Assembly: GCF_023151555.2 (NCBI RefSeq)
Contig: NZ_CP100425.1
Location: 1,364,001 to 1,428,000, forward strand
Source: Photobacterium sp. CCB-ST2H9
GTDB taxonomy: Bacteria; Pseudomonadota; Gammaproteobacteria; Enterobacterales; Vibrionaceae
Length of the DNA: 64,000 nucleotides
Direction: 5' to 3'
The first letter of the stretch is position 1; every line of letters begins with the position of its first letter. The position numbers and the translations under genes were made by a program. The notes beneath the pieces were generated by a model. The model was not told where the DNA came from. It saw only the letters and a program-made list of their open reading frames with translations, and did no database searches. Below, piece by piece: positions 16,189 through 24,513 of the stretch.

Positions 16189-18525
16189 ATGGGGCTCGTT
16201 GCAATCCTTTATTCACTGATAGGGCTTGTGCTGCTGGGAGGCGGATTATGGTTAATCTCGCTGGGCGGCAGCTGGTATTTTGCCCTCGCAGGTGTTGTTC
16301 TGCTGCTTGTGGCGGCAAAGATCAGAACGAAACGGGCAAATGCCCAGATACTGTATGGCCTCTTTTTGCTGGGCTCGCTCATCTGGGCGTTATGGGAGTC
16401 CGGGTACGACTGGTGGCCCCTTGCCAGCCGGTTGGGTCTGCTCCTGATTCTGGGGATCCCGTTGCTGTTTTCTTTCAGGCTGATGGGGCGCTCCCGGATC
16501 AGCCGGCTGACCGGATACTGGTGGCTGGTTGCACTGGTCACCCTGGGCAGTCTTTTCAATGATGCGCATCAGCTGGAAGGAAAGCTGAATACGGCGCCGC
16601 TGGTACAAAACCCGGCACTCGGGACTTCCCCTGAAGCGGACTGGTTCAGTTATGGCCGCAGTAACTTTGGTCAGCGTTATTCACCGCTGGACCAGATCAC
16701 CCCGAAAAATGTGAACCGGCTGGAGCTGGCCTGGCAGTATGAGACCGGAGATACCAAGGGGAAAGGCGATATCGGCGAGTTCACCTATGAAGCCACACCA
16801 TTGAAGATTGGCAATGCCTTGTATTTCTGTACGCCCCATAACTGGCTGGTGGCACTGGATGCAGATACCGGCGAAAGACGCTGGGTGTATAACGCTAAAG
16901 TCGGTACCGAGAGCCAGAGACAGCATCAGACTTGCCGGGGTGTTTCCTATCTGCCGCCGGCACAGGGAGAGCCGGCTATCATCACGGCGTCAGGCTCGAA
17001 AAAGGCAGAGACGCTGGCCAGTATGGATTGTGATGCGCAGCTGTTTCTGCCGACATCCGATGCCAAATTAATTGCGCTGGATCCGGCAACCGGCGCTCGC
17101 TGCAAAGGTTTTGCGGAAGATGGTGTGCTTGACCTCCTTCACAATATGCCGTTTCCGAAATCTGGCTATTACTACGCGACGTCTCCGCCGGTGGTTGCGA
17201 AAGGGGTTGTGGTGGTCGCAGGTGCAGTAAATGATAACTATGACATCAATTCACCGTCAGGGGTGATCCGGGCCTATGACGTTAAATCCGGAGCGCTGAA
17301 GTGGAACTGGGACGCGGCAAATCCGGCCGACACCAAACCGATCGCCAAAGACAAGCTGTATGCCACCAGTTCTCCGAACAGCTGGTCGATTGCCAGTGCT
17401 GATGAAAGCCTGGGGCTGATTTACCTTCCGATGGGGAACCGTACCCCGGATCAATTGGGGATGTACCGGACTCCGGATGAAGAAAAATACGCGACTTCTG
17501 TGGTTGCGCTGAACCTGGAGACAGGTAAGCCGGTGTGGGTTCAGCAGTTCGTCCATCATGATTTGTGGGACATGGATACACCGGCACAACCCAGCCTGGT
17601 GGATATTCAGACCAGTCAGGGATTGCTCCCGGGGTTGGTTGTCCCAACAAAGCAAGGGGATGTTTATGTGCTGAACCGGGCGACGGGCGAGCCAATCTAT
17701 CCAATTACTGAAGTCCCTGCGCCCCAGGGAACCATTGCGGGTGACTTTGCCTCGCCGACACAGCCTGCATCAGCGCTGACGTTCAGTCCGCCGCCGCTGG
17801 AAGAAAAAGAGATGTGGGGGGCGACTGTACTCGATCAGCTGTATTGCCGGATTCAGTTCCGAAGCTTGCGCTATGAAGGCCGTTATACACCGCCGTCGGA
17901 ACAGGGCACCATAGTTTTTCCCGGTAATTTTGGCGTATTCAACTGGGGGGGAATTGCCGTGGATCCGGAACGGCAGGTGATGTTCGGTATGCCATTGTAT
18001 CTGGCATTTACTTCGACGCTCATTCCGAAAAGTACCGGGAACCTGGGAGAAGTGAATGTCGGGGAACATGGGGTGAATGCGAATGAAGGTGCGGAATATG
18101 CGGTTGAACTGAAGCCGTTCCTGTCGCCGTTGGGTGTCCCCTGCCAGCAACCGCCCTGGGGCTATGTCGCCGGTGCGGATTTAACTCAGGGGAAAGTGAT
18201 TTATCAGCATAAGAACGGAACGATTCAGGATCTGACCCCTTTGCCGTTGCCTGTGAAAATGGGGGTACCGGGTATCGGCGGCCCGGTGATTACCAAAGGC
18301 GGGGTTGTCTTTATGGCGGCCGCGGTCGATAACTACCTGCGGGCATACGACCTCAGTGACGGAGAGGAACTCTGGAAAGCACGTCTTCCTGCCGGCGGAC
18401 AGGCGACACCGATGACTTATCTGAATAGTCAGGGGGAACAAATGGTGCTGATTGTCGCTGGTGGCCATGGTTCGATTGGCACCAAGCTTGGCGATTTTGT
18501 TCTGGCATTTCAGCTGAAGGACTGA
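16189..18525 (+). CDS. membrane-bound PQQ-dependent dehydrogenase (glucose/quinate/shikimate family)
   Basis: A 778-residue quinoprotein dehydrogenase. Four to five transmembrane helices in the first ~130 residues anchor it, and an eight-bladed periplasmic propeller follows. Family marks are WFSYGRSNFGQRYSPLDQI, the YEATPLKIG segment, PSGVIRAYDVKSGALKWNWD, WGATVLDQLYCRI and GPVITKGGVVFMAAAVDNYL. It oxidises a sugar or polyol in the periplasm and passes electrons to ubiquinone. Glucose, quinate, shikimate or glycerol specificity cannot be decided from the sequence, so I give no symbol. AAGGA lies upstream of the ATG. PQQ synthesis genes are not in this window. A DUF1772 gene follows after 6 bp. 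Confidence 0.92.
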   Translation: MGLVAILYSLIGLVLLGGGLWLISLGGSWYFALAGVVLLLVAAKIRTKRANAQILYGLFLLGSLIWALWESGYDWWPLASRLGLLLILGIPLLFSFRLMGRSRISRLTGYWWLVALVTLGSLFNDAHQLEGKLNTAPLVQNPALGTSPEADWFSYGRSNFGQRYSPLDQITPKNVNRLELAWQYETGDTKGKGDIGEFTYEATPLKIGNALYFCTPHNWLVALDADTGERRWVYNAKVGTESQRQHQTCRGVSYLPPAQGEPAIITASGSKKAETLASMDCDAQLFLPTSDAKLIALDPATGARCKGFAEDGVLDLLHNMPFPKSGYYYATSPPVVAKGVVVVAGAVNDNYDINSPSGVIRAYDVKSGALKWNWDAANPADTKPIAKDKLYATSSPNSWSIASADESLGLIYLPMGNRTPDQLGMYRTPDEEKYATSVVALNLETGKPVWVQQFVHHDLWDMDTPAQPSLVDIQTSQGLLPGLVVPTKQGDVYVLNRATGEPIYPITEVPAPQGTIAGDFASPTQPASALTFSPPPLEEKEMWGATVLDQLYCRIQFRSLRYEGRYTPPSEQGTIVFPGNFGVFNWGGIAVDPERQVMFGMPLYLAFTSTLIPKSTGNLGEVNVGEHGVNANEGAEYAVELKPFLSPLGVPCQQPPWGYVAGADLTQGKVIYQHKNGTIQDLTPLPLPVKMGVPGIGGPVITKGGVVFMAAAVDNYLRAYDLSDGEELWKARLPAGGQATPMTYLNSQGEQMVLIVAGGHGSIGTKLGDFVLAFQLKD

Positions 18526-18531
18526 ACACTG

Positions 18532-18999
18532 ATGTCGGCAGAAGTGGGAATGACATTGGCTGAACTGTCGGGCGCCTTAGCAGCGTTCAGCGGCAGTCTG
18601 TTTTGTGGCGCGGCTTGCTATATCAGCCTTGTGGAACATCCGGCCCGAATGGAATGCGGTACGGCACTGGCTGCGACGGAATTTCCGTCCAGTTACCGGC
18701 GTGCGGCGAAGATGCAGGTCAGTCTTGCATTGTGTTCAACGCTGGCGGCCGTCACGGCCGCAGCAGCAGGAGCTTCATTGTTGTGGCTGTTGGGTGGTGC
18801 ATTCATTTTTGCGGTCATTCCATTTACCTTTCTGATGATGATGCCCATCAACAGGCAACTCCGTTCTTCAGCGCTGAACAAAGACGCCGCGTCAACCTAT
18901 GTCTTGCTGGACCATTGGGGAAAACTGCATGGCATGCGGGCAGCTATGAGTGTGCTGGCTTGTCTGGTGTATTTTGTGCTGCTGATATTACAGGCGTAA
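18532..18999 (+). CDS. DUF1772-family membrane protein
   Basis: A 155-residue integral membrane protein with four hydrophobic helices at about residues 8-30, 58-78, 82-104 and 133-153. The features EHPARM near residue 37 and LDHWGKLHGMRA near 122 are characteristic of the DUF1772 (anthrone oxygenase-like) family. It begins 6 bp after the PQQ dehydrogenase stop and is surely co-transcribed with it, so an accessory role in that membrane oxidation is possible but not established. An in-frame ATG at 18550 is an alternative start. Confidence 0.82.
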   Translation: MSAEVGMTLAELSGALAAFSGSLFCGAACYISLVEHPARMECGTALAATEFPSSYRRAAKMQVSLALCSTLAAVTAAAAGASLLWLLGGAFIFAVIPFTFLMMMPINRQLRSSALNKDAASTYVLLDHWGKLHGMRAAMSVLACLVYFVLLILQA

Positions 19000-19017
19000 A
19001 CCTGCCATGATGATTCA

Positions 19018-19039
19018 GGCTCCGGAAACCTCCGGAGCC
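19018..19039. terminator. convergent hairpin, T-tract poor
   Basis: A perfect 9-bp stem (GGCTCCGGA with TCCGGAGCC, loop AACC) lies between converging genes. No clear T-run follows on either strand. Confidence 0.5.
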
Positions 19040-19054
19040 ATCTGCTTGAGGTTC

Positions 19055-19864
19055 TTAACCTGTGGTGACAATTTCCCAGTTCCCATTTTGAAGTCTGCAA
19101 GCCGTCCCCATGGCCTGCATGGTTTTATTTTGCATGGTTTCATTTTGCATGGTTTTGTTCTGCTTCGTTCTGTCCTGGGCGGGAGTGTTGTAGATGGTAC
19201 GGGCTTGTCCGGTAGCGGCAGGTCCGGCCCCGTGACTTACCGTGACTTCCTGTACAAACTCCCGGCAATAACGACCGCTGGTGCTGGTGCCTTCCCGGGT
19301 CACCGTCACGGCGCCGGAAGCGTTGCCATCCTGCCACTGAACTGAGTTGCCAACAGATACGGTCGTGGCCTGAATCTGTGCCTGTTCGAGCCGTCTCTGC
19401 TGCGTTTCACTGAGCTGATCCAGCAGCGCAAAATGAATGGCAGTGAAGGCGAGCCATTTCGTGGCTTCCTGGTCGGTTCTGTACTGACCGTAGCCCGGGT
19501 ACCAGTTGCCGTACGGGCGGGTGACCCGAATGTTGCTGACCACCCGGTAGCGATTGGCAGGAATCACAATCTGTTTCTGATTCTTACGGGCAAGATACGC
19601 ATCCACATTCATTGTGCGACGGCTGTCCATGATTCCTGAGCGCAGTTCTTCCCGGTCAATACGGCCGGTCTTTTTCTCAACGGGGACCTGCGGATTGTAA
19701 ATGGGCTGTTGTGTACTCAGAAGTGCCAGTTTGCTGCTGGACACAGGGAGAACGCTGTTCGCCTGGCTGTCTGCTGCAATGGTGAGCAGCAAAACAGGCC
19801 ATAGGACGGCAGGCCTTAGTACGGATAGCGAGCCCGGGCGCCTGCAAAATAAGAGTTGAGACAT
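19055..19864 (-). CDS. secreted surface-antigen-like protein with a C-terminal tandem repeat
   Basis: A 269-residue exported protein. The start at 19864 is preceded by GGAG; a hydrophobic signal segment (PAVLWPVLLLTIAADSQA) ends in a plausible cleavage site near residue 36. The C-terminal half resembles the domain of rickettsial 17-kDa/COG4520 surface antigens: NSVQWQDGNASGAVTVTREG, CREFVQEVTV and the closing ACRLQNGNWEIV. Within that domain lies an insertion made of three five-residue repeats (QNKTM, QNETM, QNKTM). The central part (RYRVVSNIRVTRPYGNWYPG) is unfamiliar. Function unknown; probably periplasmic or outer-membrane associated. Transcribed alone. Confidence 0.78.
   Translation of the reverse strand: MSQLLFCRRPGSLSVLRPAVLWPVLLLTIAADSQANSVLPVSSSKLALLSTQQPIYNPQVPVEKKTGRIDREELRSGIMDSRRTMNVDAYLARKNQKQIVIPANRYRVVSNIRVTRPYGNWYPGYGQYRTDQEATKWLAFTAIHFALLDQLSETQQRRLEQAQIQATTVSVGNSVQWQDGNASGAVTVTREGTSTSGRYCREFVQEVTVSHGAGPAATGQARTIYNTPAQDRTKQNKTMQNETMQNKTMQAMGTACRLQNGNWEIVTTG
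19118..19162. repeat. three tandem 15-bp coding repeats
   Basis: Three consecutive 15-bp units starting CATGGTTT encode the QNKTM/QNETM/QNKTM block of the surface-antigen-like protein on the minus strand. Units differ at one to two positions, so the array is fairly recent and could vary by slippage. Confidence 0.85.
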
Positions 19865-19879
19865 GGTCGGGTACTCCAT

Positions 19880-20249
19880 ATCAAAAAGCGTTGAATCGAT
19901 TTGTCCTTTTCAATCAATGTGCTCCATGCTGTCCTCAGTATAGGCAGCAGGCTGATTCGGCAGGGTCAATCCTGCGTTCTGGTCTGACATTCGAGACAAA
20001 GTTCAGTCCGTGAGTCAAAGGTAAAGCCGTCAAAAACGTGAAGCGCTCAGACGGGACGCCTGTTTTTTATATCCGGCCTCAGGAGCGTGATCGCTTTAGA
20101 TATTCCGGGAAATCATAGGTTATTTCTTTTTGTGCAAGGGGTTACATAGGCTATCTTTTAAAATTGACAAGCGGGAGTTGCACTGAATTAAGTCAATTCC
20201 TTTTCAGGGCCGATGAGCCATTTGCGCTGGAATACAGACAAGGGAATGT
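19880..20249. other. gene-free stretch between divergent genes
   Basis: About 370 bp between the surface-antigen-like gene and the GGDEF gene. It must carry promoters for both directions. I see no further gene, RNA or strong palindrome in it. Confidence 0.6.
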
Positions 20250-21350
20250 ATGCATACTGATTATTCTGAAAGTGAAAATGTCATTCGTCGCTTGCATGAA
20301 ATCACTCAGGCATACGACAAAGGCTTCGATTATCAGATTGAAATGTTACTCAGGCTGGGTCTGGAGCGTTTTAACCTGGATATCGGCATCCTGGCAAGAA
20401 TTGAAGGAGATACGTATTACATCGAAAACTGTGTCTGCCCTGATCATATGCCGCTCAAGCGGGGAGACACCTTTGAATTCGGAATGACTTACTGTGCGGT
20501 CACCTGCGAAGCGGAAGGGGTGGTTGCCATCGAGCATGTGGGTCAGAGCGACATTCTGGGCAGCCACCCGGCATATCGTCAGTTTGGTCTTGAATCCTAC
20601 ATCGCGATTCCAATTCATATGGGAAAAATGACCTGGGGAACACTGAATTTTTCCAGTCCCGGACCTTACCCGCGGCAGTTTCAGGACAAAGATATTGATG
20701 CGCTGCAGCTGATGGCAAGCTGGATAGAAGTCGAGCTGGTTCGTCTGAAGCAGGAAAAGCAGCTGCGGGAGCTCAATCTCAAGCTGAAAGAAATGGCTTC
20801 TGTGGATCCTCAGACGCAGCTCATGAACCGTGCAGTGTTTATGGATCTGGTTTCCCGCTCAATGAGTCAGTTAAGACGGTATCAGACCGAAACGGAATCG
20901 GCCATGTTACTGATCGATATCGATAATTTTCGTTCCCTGAATGACAGTTATGGTCACCAGCTTGGGGATCAGGTACTGGCCGCATTTGCCGAAGTACTGA
21001 GCCGCGGGCTGAGGAGTTATGATGCTGTGGCTCGGTATGGCGGCGATGAATTTATCATCTGGCTTGGCGAAACGGACCGGGAAGGGATCCGGGTGGTGTG
21101 CGATCGGCTGATGTCAGGGATGGCACAGTTAAAGCTGATCGACGAAAAAATCTCAATCAGTATCGGGGTTTGTCATCTGAAAACCCGTCCATTTGGTATG
21201 GGCGATATGGCAGAGTTTATTGAGCCGGAGCAAATTATCGATGTGATGATTTCGCAGGCGGATCAGGCGCTGTGTCGTGCCAAGGCAAACGGAAGAGCCA
21301 GGTATGAGTTTTATTCGGATGAACCGGTTTATCAGGACACACTCAGCTGA
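20250..21350 (+). CDS. GAF-GGDEF diguanylate cyclase
   Basis: A 366-residue soluble protein predicted to make c-di-GMP from two GTP. The N-terminal GAF domain covers about residues 20-165 (SDILGSHPAYRQFGLESYIA and MTWGTLNFSS are typical strands). A short coiled helix links it to a GGDEF domain with an intact YGGDEF active site near residue 268. The inhibitory I-site RSYD lies five residues upstream, so product inhibition is expected. The GAF ligand is unknown; the domain holds several cysteines. AGGGA precedes the ATG. An esterase gene follows at 86 bp on the same strand. Confidence 0.93.
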   Translation: MHTDYSESENVIRRLHEITQAYDKGFDYQIEMLLRLGLERFNLDIGILARIEGDTYYIENCVCPDHMPLKRGDTFEFGMTYCAVTCEAEGVVAIEHVGQSDILGSHPAYRQFGLESYIAIPIHMGKMTWGTLNFSSPGPYPRQFQDKDIDALQLMASWIEVELVRLKQEKQLRELNLKLKEMASVDPQTQLMNRAVFMDLVSRSMSQLRRYQTETESAMLLIDIDNFRSLNDSYGHQLGDQVLAAFAEVLSRGLRSYDAVARYGGDEFIIWLGETDREGIRVVCDRLMSGMAQLKLIDEKISISIGVCHLKTRPFGMGDMAEFIEPEQIIDVMISQADQALCRAKANGRARYEFYSDEPVYQDTLS

Positions 21351-21435
21351 CATGAGTTTCAGAAAGAAATTCAAAATAGGTTGAGAAAGGGACTCAGAAT
21401 GAGTTTGAGTCAGGGAACAGGACGCAGAAGTGAAG

Positions 21436-22377
21436 ATGGATTTGAATCAGACATTGCGGCTGTGGCTAAACACCTACCACCAGGCGTTGACACAGTTGAC
21501 GGAATCGGGCTTTGTACCCTCTGCTGAGGCTGTCAGAGAAGGGTTGGCGACACTGACATCAACGTTTGTCACGCAAGCACCAGATGTTGCTGAAGTGCTG
21601 AATACAAGTGTTGATGGGGAGGCCGGGGATATTCCGGTCAGAATTTATCATCCGGCCCCTGAATCTGCGTTGCCGGTGATTCTTTTTCTGCATGGCGGCG
21701 GTCATATGGCCGGCAGTGTCGCCGTGTATGACCGGATATGCCGGAAACTGGCAGCCGTGACGCAGCATCTTGTGATTGCCGTGGATTACCGGCTGGCTCC
21801 CGAACATCCTTACCCTGCCGGACTGACTGATGCCCGGAAAGTGCTCACTCAGGTGTGGCGATTGCTGGATAAACATCATCAGCAATATTTCCCGATGTTG
21901 TCATTGGTCGGGGATTCCGCCGGAGGCGCTATGGCCGCGACGCTCAGCGCCGACTTTCAAAACAGCGATATTGTTGTCACGAATCAGGTGCTGATTTATC
22001 CCAGTCTGGATTACACCATGAGCCTGCCGTCTGTGGCTGAAAATGGTCAGGGACTGTTTTTGCAGCAGGAGAAAATGCACTGGTACTTTGACCATTATTT
22101 CCAGCATCAGGAAAACAGACAGGCGGCTTCTCCGTTATGGATGCGGGTAACCCCGGGCATGCCCCGGACACTGGTCATTACGGCGCAGTATTGCCCGTTG
22201 CGTGATGAAGGCATTGCTTATGTGCAAAAACTGTCATCCGCTGGTGTTGAGACGCAACACTTTCATTTAGATGACATGATTCACGCTTATCTTAATCTGG
22301 AAAATATGGTGCCTGAACAATGTGCTGCAACCTATCGTCAGATTGCAGCTTTCCTCAATAGCCGGGACGATCAGTAA
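21436..22377 (+). CDS. alpha/beta hydrolase, hormone-sensitive-lipase type
   Basis: A 313-residue esterase of the HSL (bacterial family IV) group. The oxyanion motif HGGG appears in ILFLHGGGHMAGS (about residues 82-94), the nucleophile in LVGDSAGGAMAA, the acid in the CPLRDEG segment and the catalytic histidine in LDDMIHAYLN. Such enzymes hydrolyse short-chain acyl esters. The ATG at 21436 is preferred to a GTG two codons earlier, although the ribosome-binding site is weak for both. It lies 23 bp before a small membrane-protein gene, suggesting one transcript. Confidence 0.9.
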   Translation: MDLNQTLRLWLNTYHQALTQLTESGFVPSAEAVREGLATLTSTFVTQAPDVAEVLNTSVDGEAGDIPVRIYHPAPESALPVILFLHGGGHMAGSVAVYDRICRKLAAVTQHLVIAVDYRLAPEHPYPAGLTDARKVLTQVWRLLDKHHQQYFPMLSLVGDSAGGAMAATLSADFQNSDIVVTNQVLIYPSLDYTMSLPSVAENGQGLFLQQEKMHWYFDHYFQHQENRQAASPLWMRVTPGMPRTLVITAQYCPLRDEGIAYVQKLSSAGVETQHFHLDDMIHAYLNLENMVPEQCAATYRQIAAFLNSRDDQ

Positions 22378-22400
22378 TTCAGGCGAATGAAGGACAGACT

Positions 22401-22835
22401 ATGCTCGAAATTGTAATCCGCTATTGTCACTTTCTTGGCATTTTTGTGTTGTTTGCCGTGCTGGTGGCTGAGCACCTGCTGATCAAACGCCGGATGACAG
22501 CCGAAGAGATGCATCGGCTCGCCAGATTGGATGCGCTTTATGGCGTGTCTGCCGTGGTGGTGCTGCTGGCTGGTCTGGGACTGTGGTTTCTGGTAGGTAA
22601 GCCCGCATCGTTCTACAGTGCCAATCCGGTCTTTCATGCCAAGCTGACGTTGTTTGTGATTGTGGCTGGGCTGTCTGTTTTCCCGACCGTCTTTTTTCTG
22701 AAACACCGCCGGACCACCCGCGAAAGTGTGCCTGTGCCTCCCATCATTCTGATCGCGATTCGGCTGGAGATACTTCTGCTGCTGGTTATCCCGTTCCTTG
22801 CTGTGCTGATGGCGCGCGGGGTGGGGCTGGGATAA
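22401..22835 (+). CDS. DUF2214-family membrane protein
   Basis: A 144-residue protein with four predicted transmembrane helices (about residues 5-24, 46-68, 80-100 and 118-138). The first helix has the sequence RYCHFLGIFVLFAVLVAEHL, with histidines facing the membrane, as in the DUF2214 family and in some cytochrome-b-like small proteins. Function unknown. It follows the esterase by 23 bp and precedes the aldehyde dehydrogenase by 84 bp. Confidence 0.8.
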   Translation: MLEIVIRYCHFLGIFVLFAVLVAEHLLIKRRMTAEEMHRLARLDALYGVSAVVVLLAGLGLWFLVGKPASFYSANPVFHAKLTLFVIVAGLSVFPTVFFLKHRRTTRESVPVPPIILIAIRLEILLLLVIPFLAVLMARGVGLG

Positions 22836-22919
22836 CGGGGTGACCCGTTGTCCTCGTACGCTGCGACATTGCCGCTATCGTCTAAGCTGAAAAGCAATCA
22901 CAGGCGATTTTCGGGGGCA

Positions 22920-24356
22920 ATGATGGAATCGATCAAAAACAAACAGCTCATCACTGTGCTTTGTGAACCGGGTGAAGGCACTTTAGCGGTTCATAATCCG
23001 GCGACAGGGCAGTTACTGGGCCATATTCCCACGCAAAGTGAAGCTGAGATCCAACAGGCGATCGCAAAGAGTCACCTCGCACAACAGCAATGGCGACAGA
23101 AAACGGCGAAAGAACGGGCCGTTCTGCTGCATCGCTGGTTCACGCTGATCATGGATAACCAGGATGATCTGGCGACACTGATGACTCTGGAACAGGGGAA
23201 ACCCCGCAAAGAAGCGGCAGGGGAGGTGGCTTATGGTGCGTCCTTCATCGAATGGTTCGCGGAAGAAGCCAAACGAACTTATGGAGAAACCGTTCCGTCT
23301 CCTTTTGCGGACCGGCGCATTCTCACGATTCGTCAGCCCGTCGGCGTGGCCTGTGTGATCACACCCTGGAATTTCCCCATCGCTATGCTGACCCGAAAAG
23401 CGGGTCCGGCATTGGCAGCCGGATGCACAGTGGTTGCCAAACCTGCCAGTCAGACCCCTCTGTGTGCCTACGCAGTGGCGGAGCTGGCTTATGAAGCGGG
23501 GATCCCTCGTGACGTCTTACAACTGGTGACGCATTCATCAGCACGGACGGTAGGGGATTTATTCTGTGCCAGCCCGTTGGTGCGCAAAATTTCATTCACG
23601 GGTTCGACTCAGGTGGGACGCCAACTGATGGCGCAATGCGCTGATTCGGTCAAACGTCTTTCACTCGAACTTGGTGGCAACGCGCCTTTCATAGTTTTTG
23701 ATGATGCAGATATCGATAAAGCGGTTCAGGGGGCTGTTGCATCAAAATACCGCAATGCCGGACAAACCTGTGTCTGCGCCAACCGGCTCTTTGCACAGCG
23801 CGGTATTTATGAGGAATTTGTCACCAAGCTGGCAAAAGCGGTGCAAAAGTTGAACGTCGGAAACGGGCTGGATGACGACGTTGCAATTGGCCCCGTGATT
23901 GACGCCAGCGCCAAAGCCAAAATCAATCGTCTGATGCACGATGCAATCAGTCATGGCGCGAGATTGGTGACCGGCGGTGAGGACAGAAAAGGATTGTTTG
24001 TTTCCCCTGCGGTGCTGGCCGATGTTCGTCCGGAGATGGCGATTGCGCAGGAAGAGGTATTTGGACCGATTGCCCCCGTGATTGCTTTTGATGATGAAGC
24101 AGCCTTGCTCACTCAGGCCAATGACACGATTTTCGGGCTGGCGGCGTATTTTTACAGCCGTGACATCGGCCGGATCTGGCGTGTGGCCGAGGCATTGGAA
24201 TATGGCATGGTGGGGATCAACGAAGGGATTATTTCCACTGAAGTGGCCCCTTTTGGCGGTGTGAAACAGTCAGGTTTTGGCCGCGAAGGAGGTCGTCAGG
24301 GGATTGAGGAGTATATGGATATTAAGTATCTCTGCATGGGCGGCTTGGATTCCTGA
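22920..24356 (+). CDS. NAD(P)-dependent succinate-semialdehyde-type aldehyde dehydrogenase
   Basis: A 478-residue aldehyde dehydrogenase closest to the GabD/SSADH subgroup. Key parts are TPWNFPIAMLTRKAGPALAAG (cofactor binding), FTGSTQVGRQLM, the general base in LELGGNAPFIVF, the catalytic cysteine in NAGQTCVCANR, and the C-terminal APFGGVKQSGFGREGG. It oxidises a semialdehyde to the acid; succinate or glutarate semialdehyde is likely but not proven. I place the start at the ATG-ATG pair at 22920, behind GGGGGCA and at the GabD-like N-terminus; the open frame upstream to 22848 is not family sequence. A glutamine-synthetase-like gene follows, suggesting an amine-catabolic pair. Confidence 0.88.
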   Translation: MMESIKNKQLITVLCEPGEGTLAVHNPATGQLLGHIPTQSEAEIQQAIAKSHLAQQQWRQKTAKERAVLLHRWFTLIMDNQDDLATLMTLEQGKPRKEAAGEVAYGASFIEWFAEEAKRTYGETVPSPFADRRILTIRQPVGVACVITPWNFPIAMLTRKAGPALAAGCTVVAKPASQTPLCAYAVAELAYEAGIPRDVLQLVTHSSARTVGDLFCASPLVRKISFTGSTQVGRQLMAQCADSVKRLSLELGGNAPFIVFDDADIDKAVQGAVASKYRNAGQTCVCANRLFAQRGIYEEFVTKLAKAVQKLNVGNGLDDDVAIGPVIDASAKAKINRLMHDAISHGARLVTGGEDRKGLFVSPAVLADVRPEMAIAQEEVFGPIAPVIAFDDEAALLTQANDTIFGLAAYFYSRDIGRIWRVAEALEYGMVGINEGIISTEVAPFGGVKQSGFGREGGRQGIEEYMDIKYLCMGGLDS

Positions 24357-24513
24357 GCGCCCGATATACTTCTGATTTAGAGGGCTGCTGAAAATCACAT
24401 CAATCTCAGTACGTTGCAAATTGACATCTAAGCTTAATAACAGCAGGGGATGAGTTTGGGGCGGTTCAAAGCCTTTGTTGCCCTCAGGATGGGCCCGGTG
24501 AGTGAGGTTGATG

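Noticed and set aside
19118..19162. CRISPR array
   Set aside because: Repeats are 15 bp, direct and in-frame within a gene, with no spacers.
20164..20487. ORF of 107 codons overlapping the GAF-GGDEF start
   Set aside because: Different frame from the clear GAF domain; no family features.
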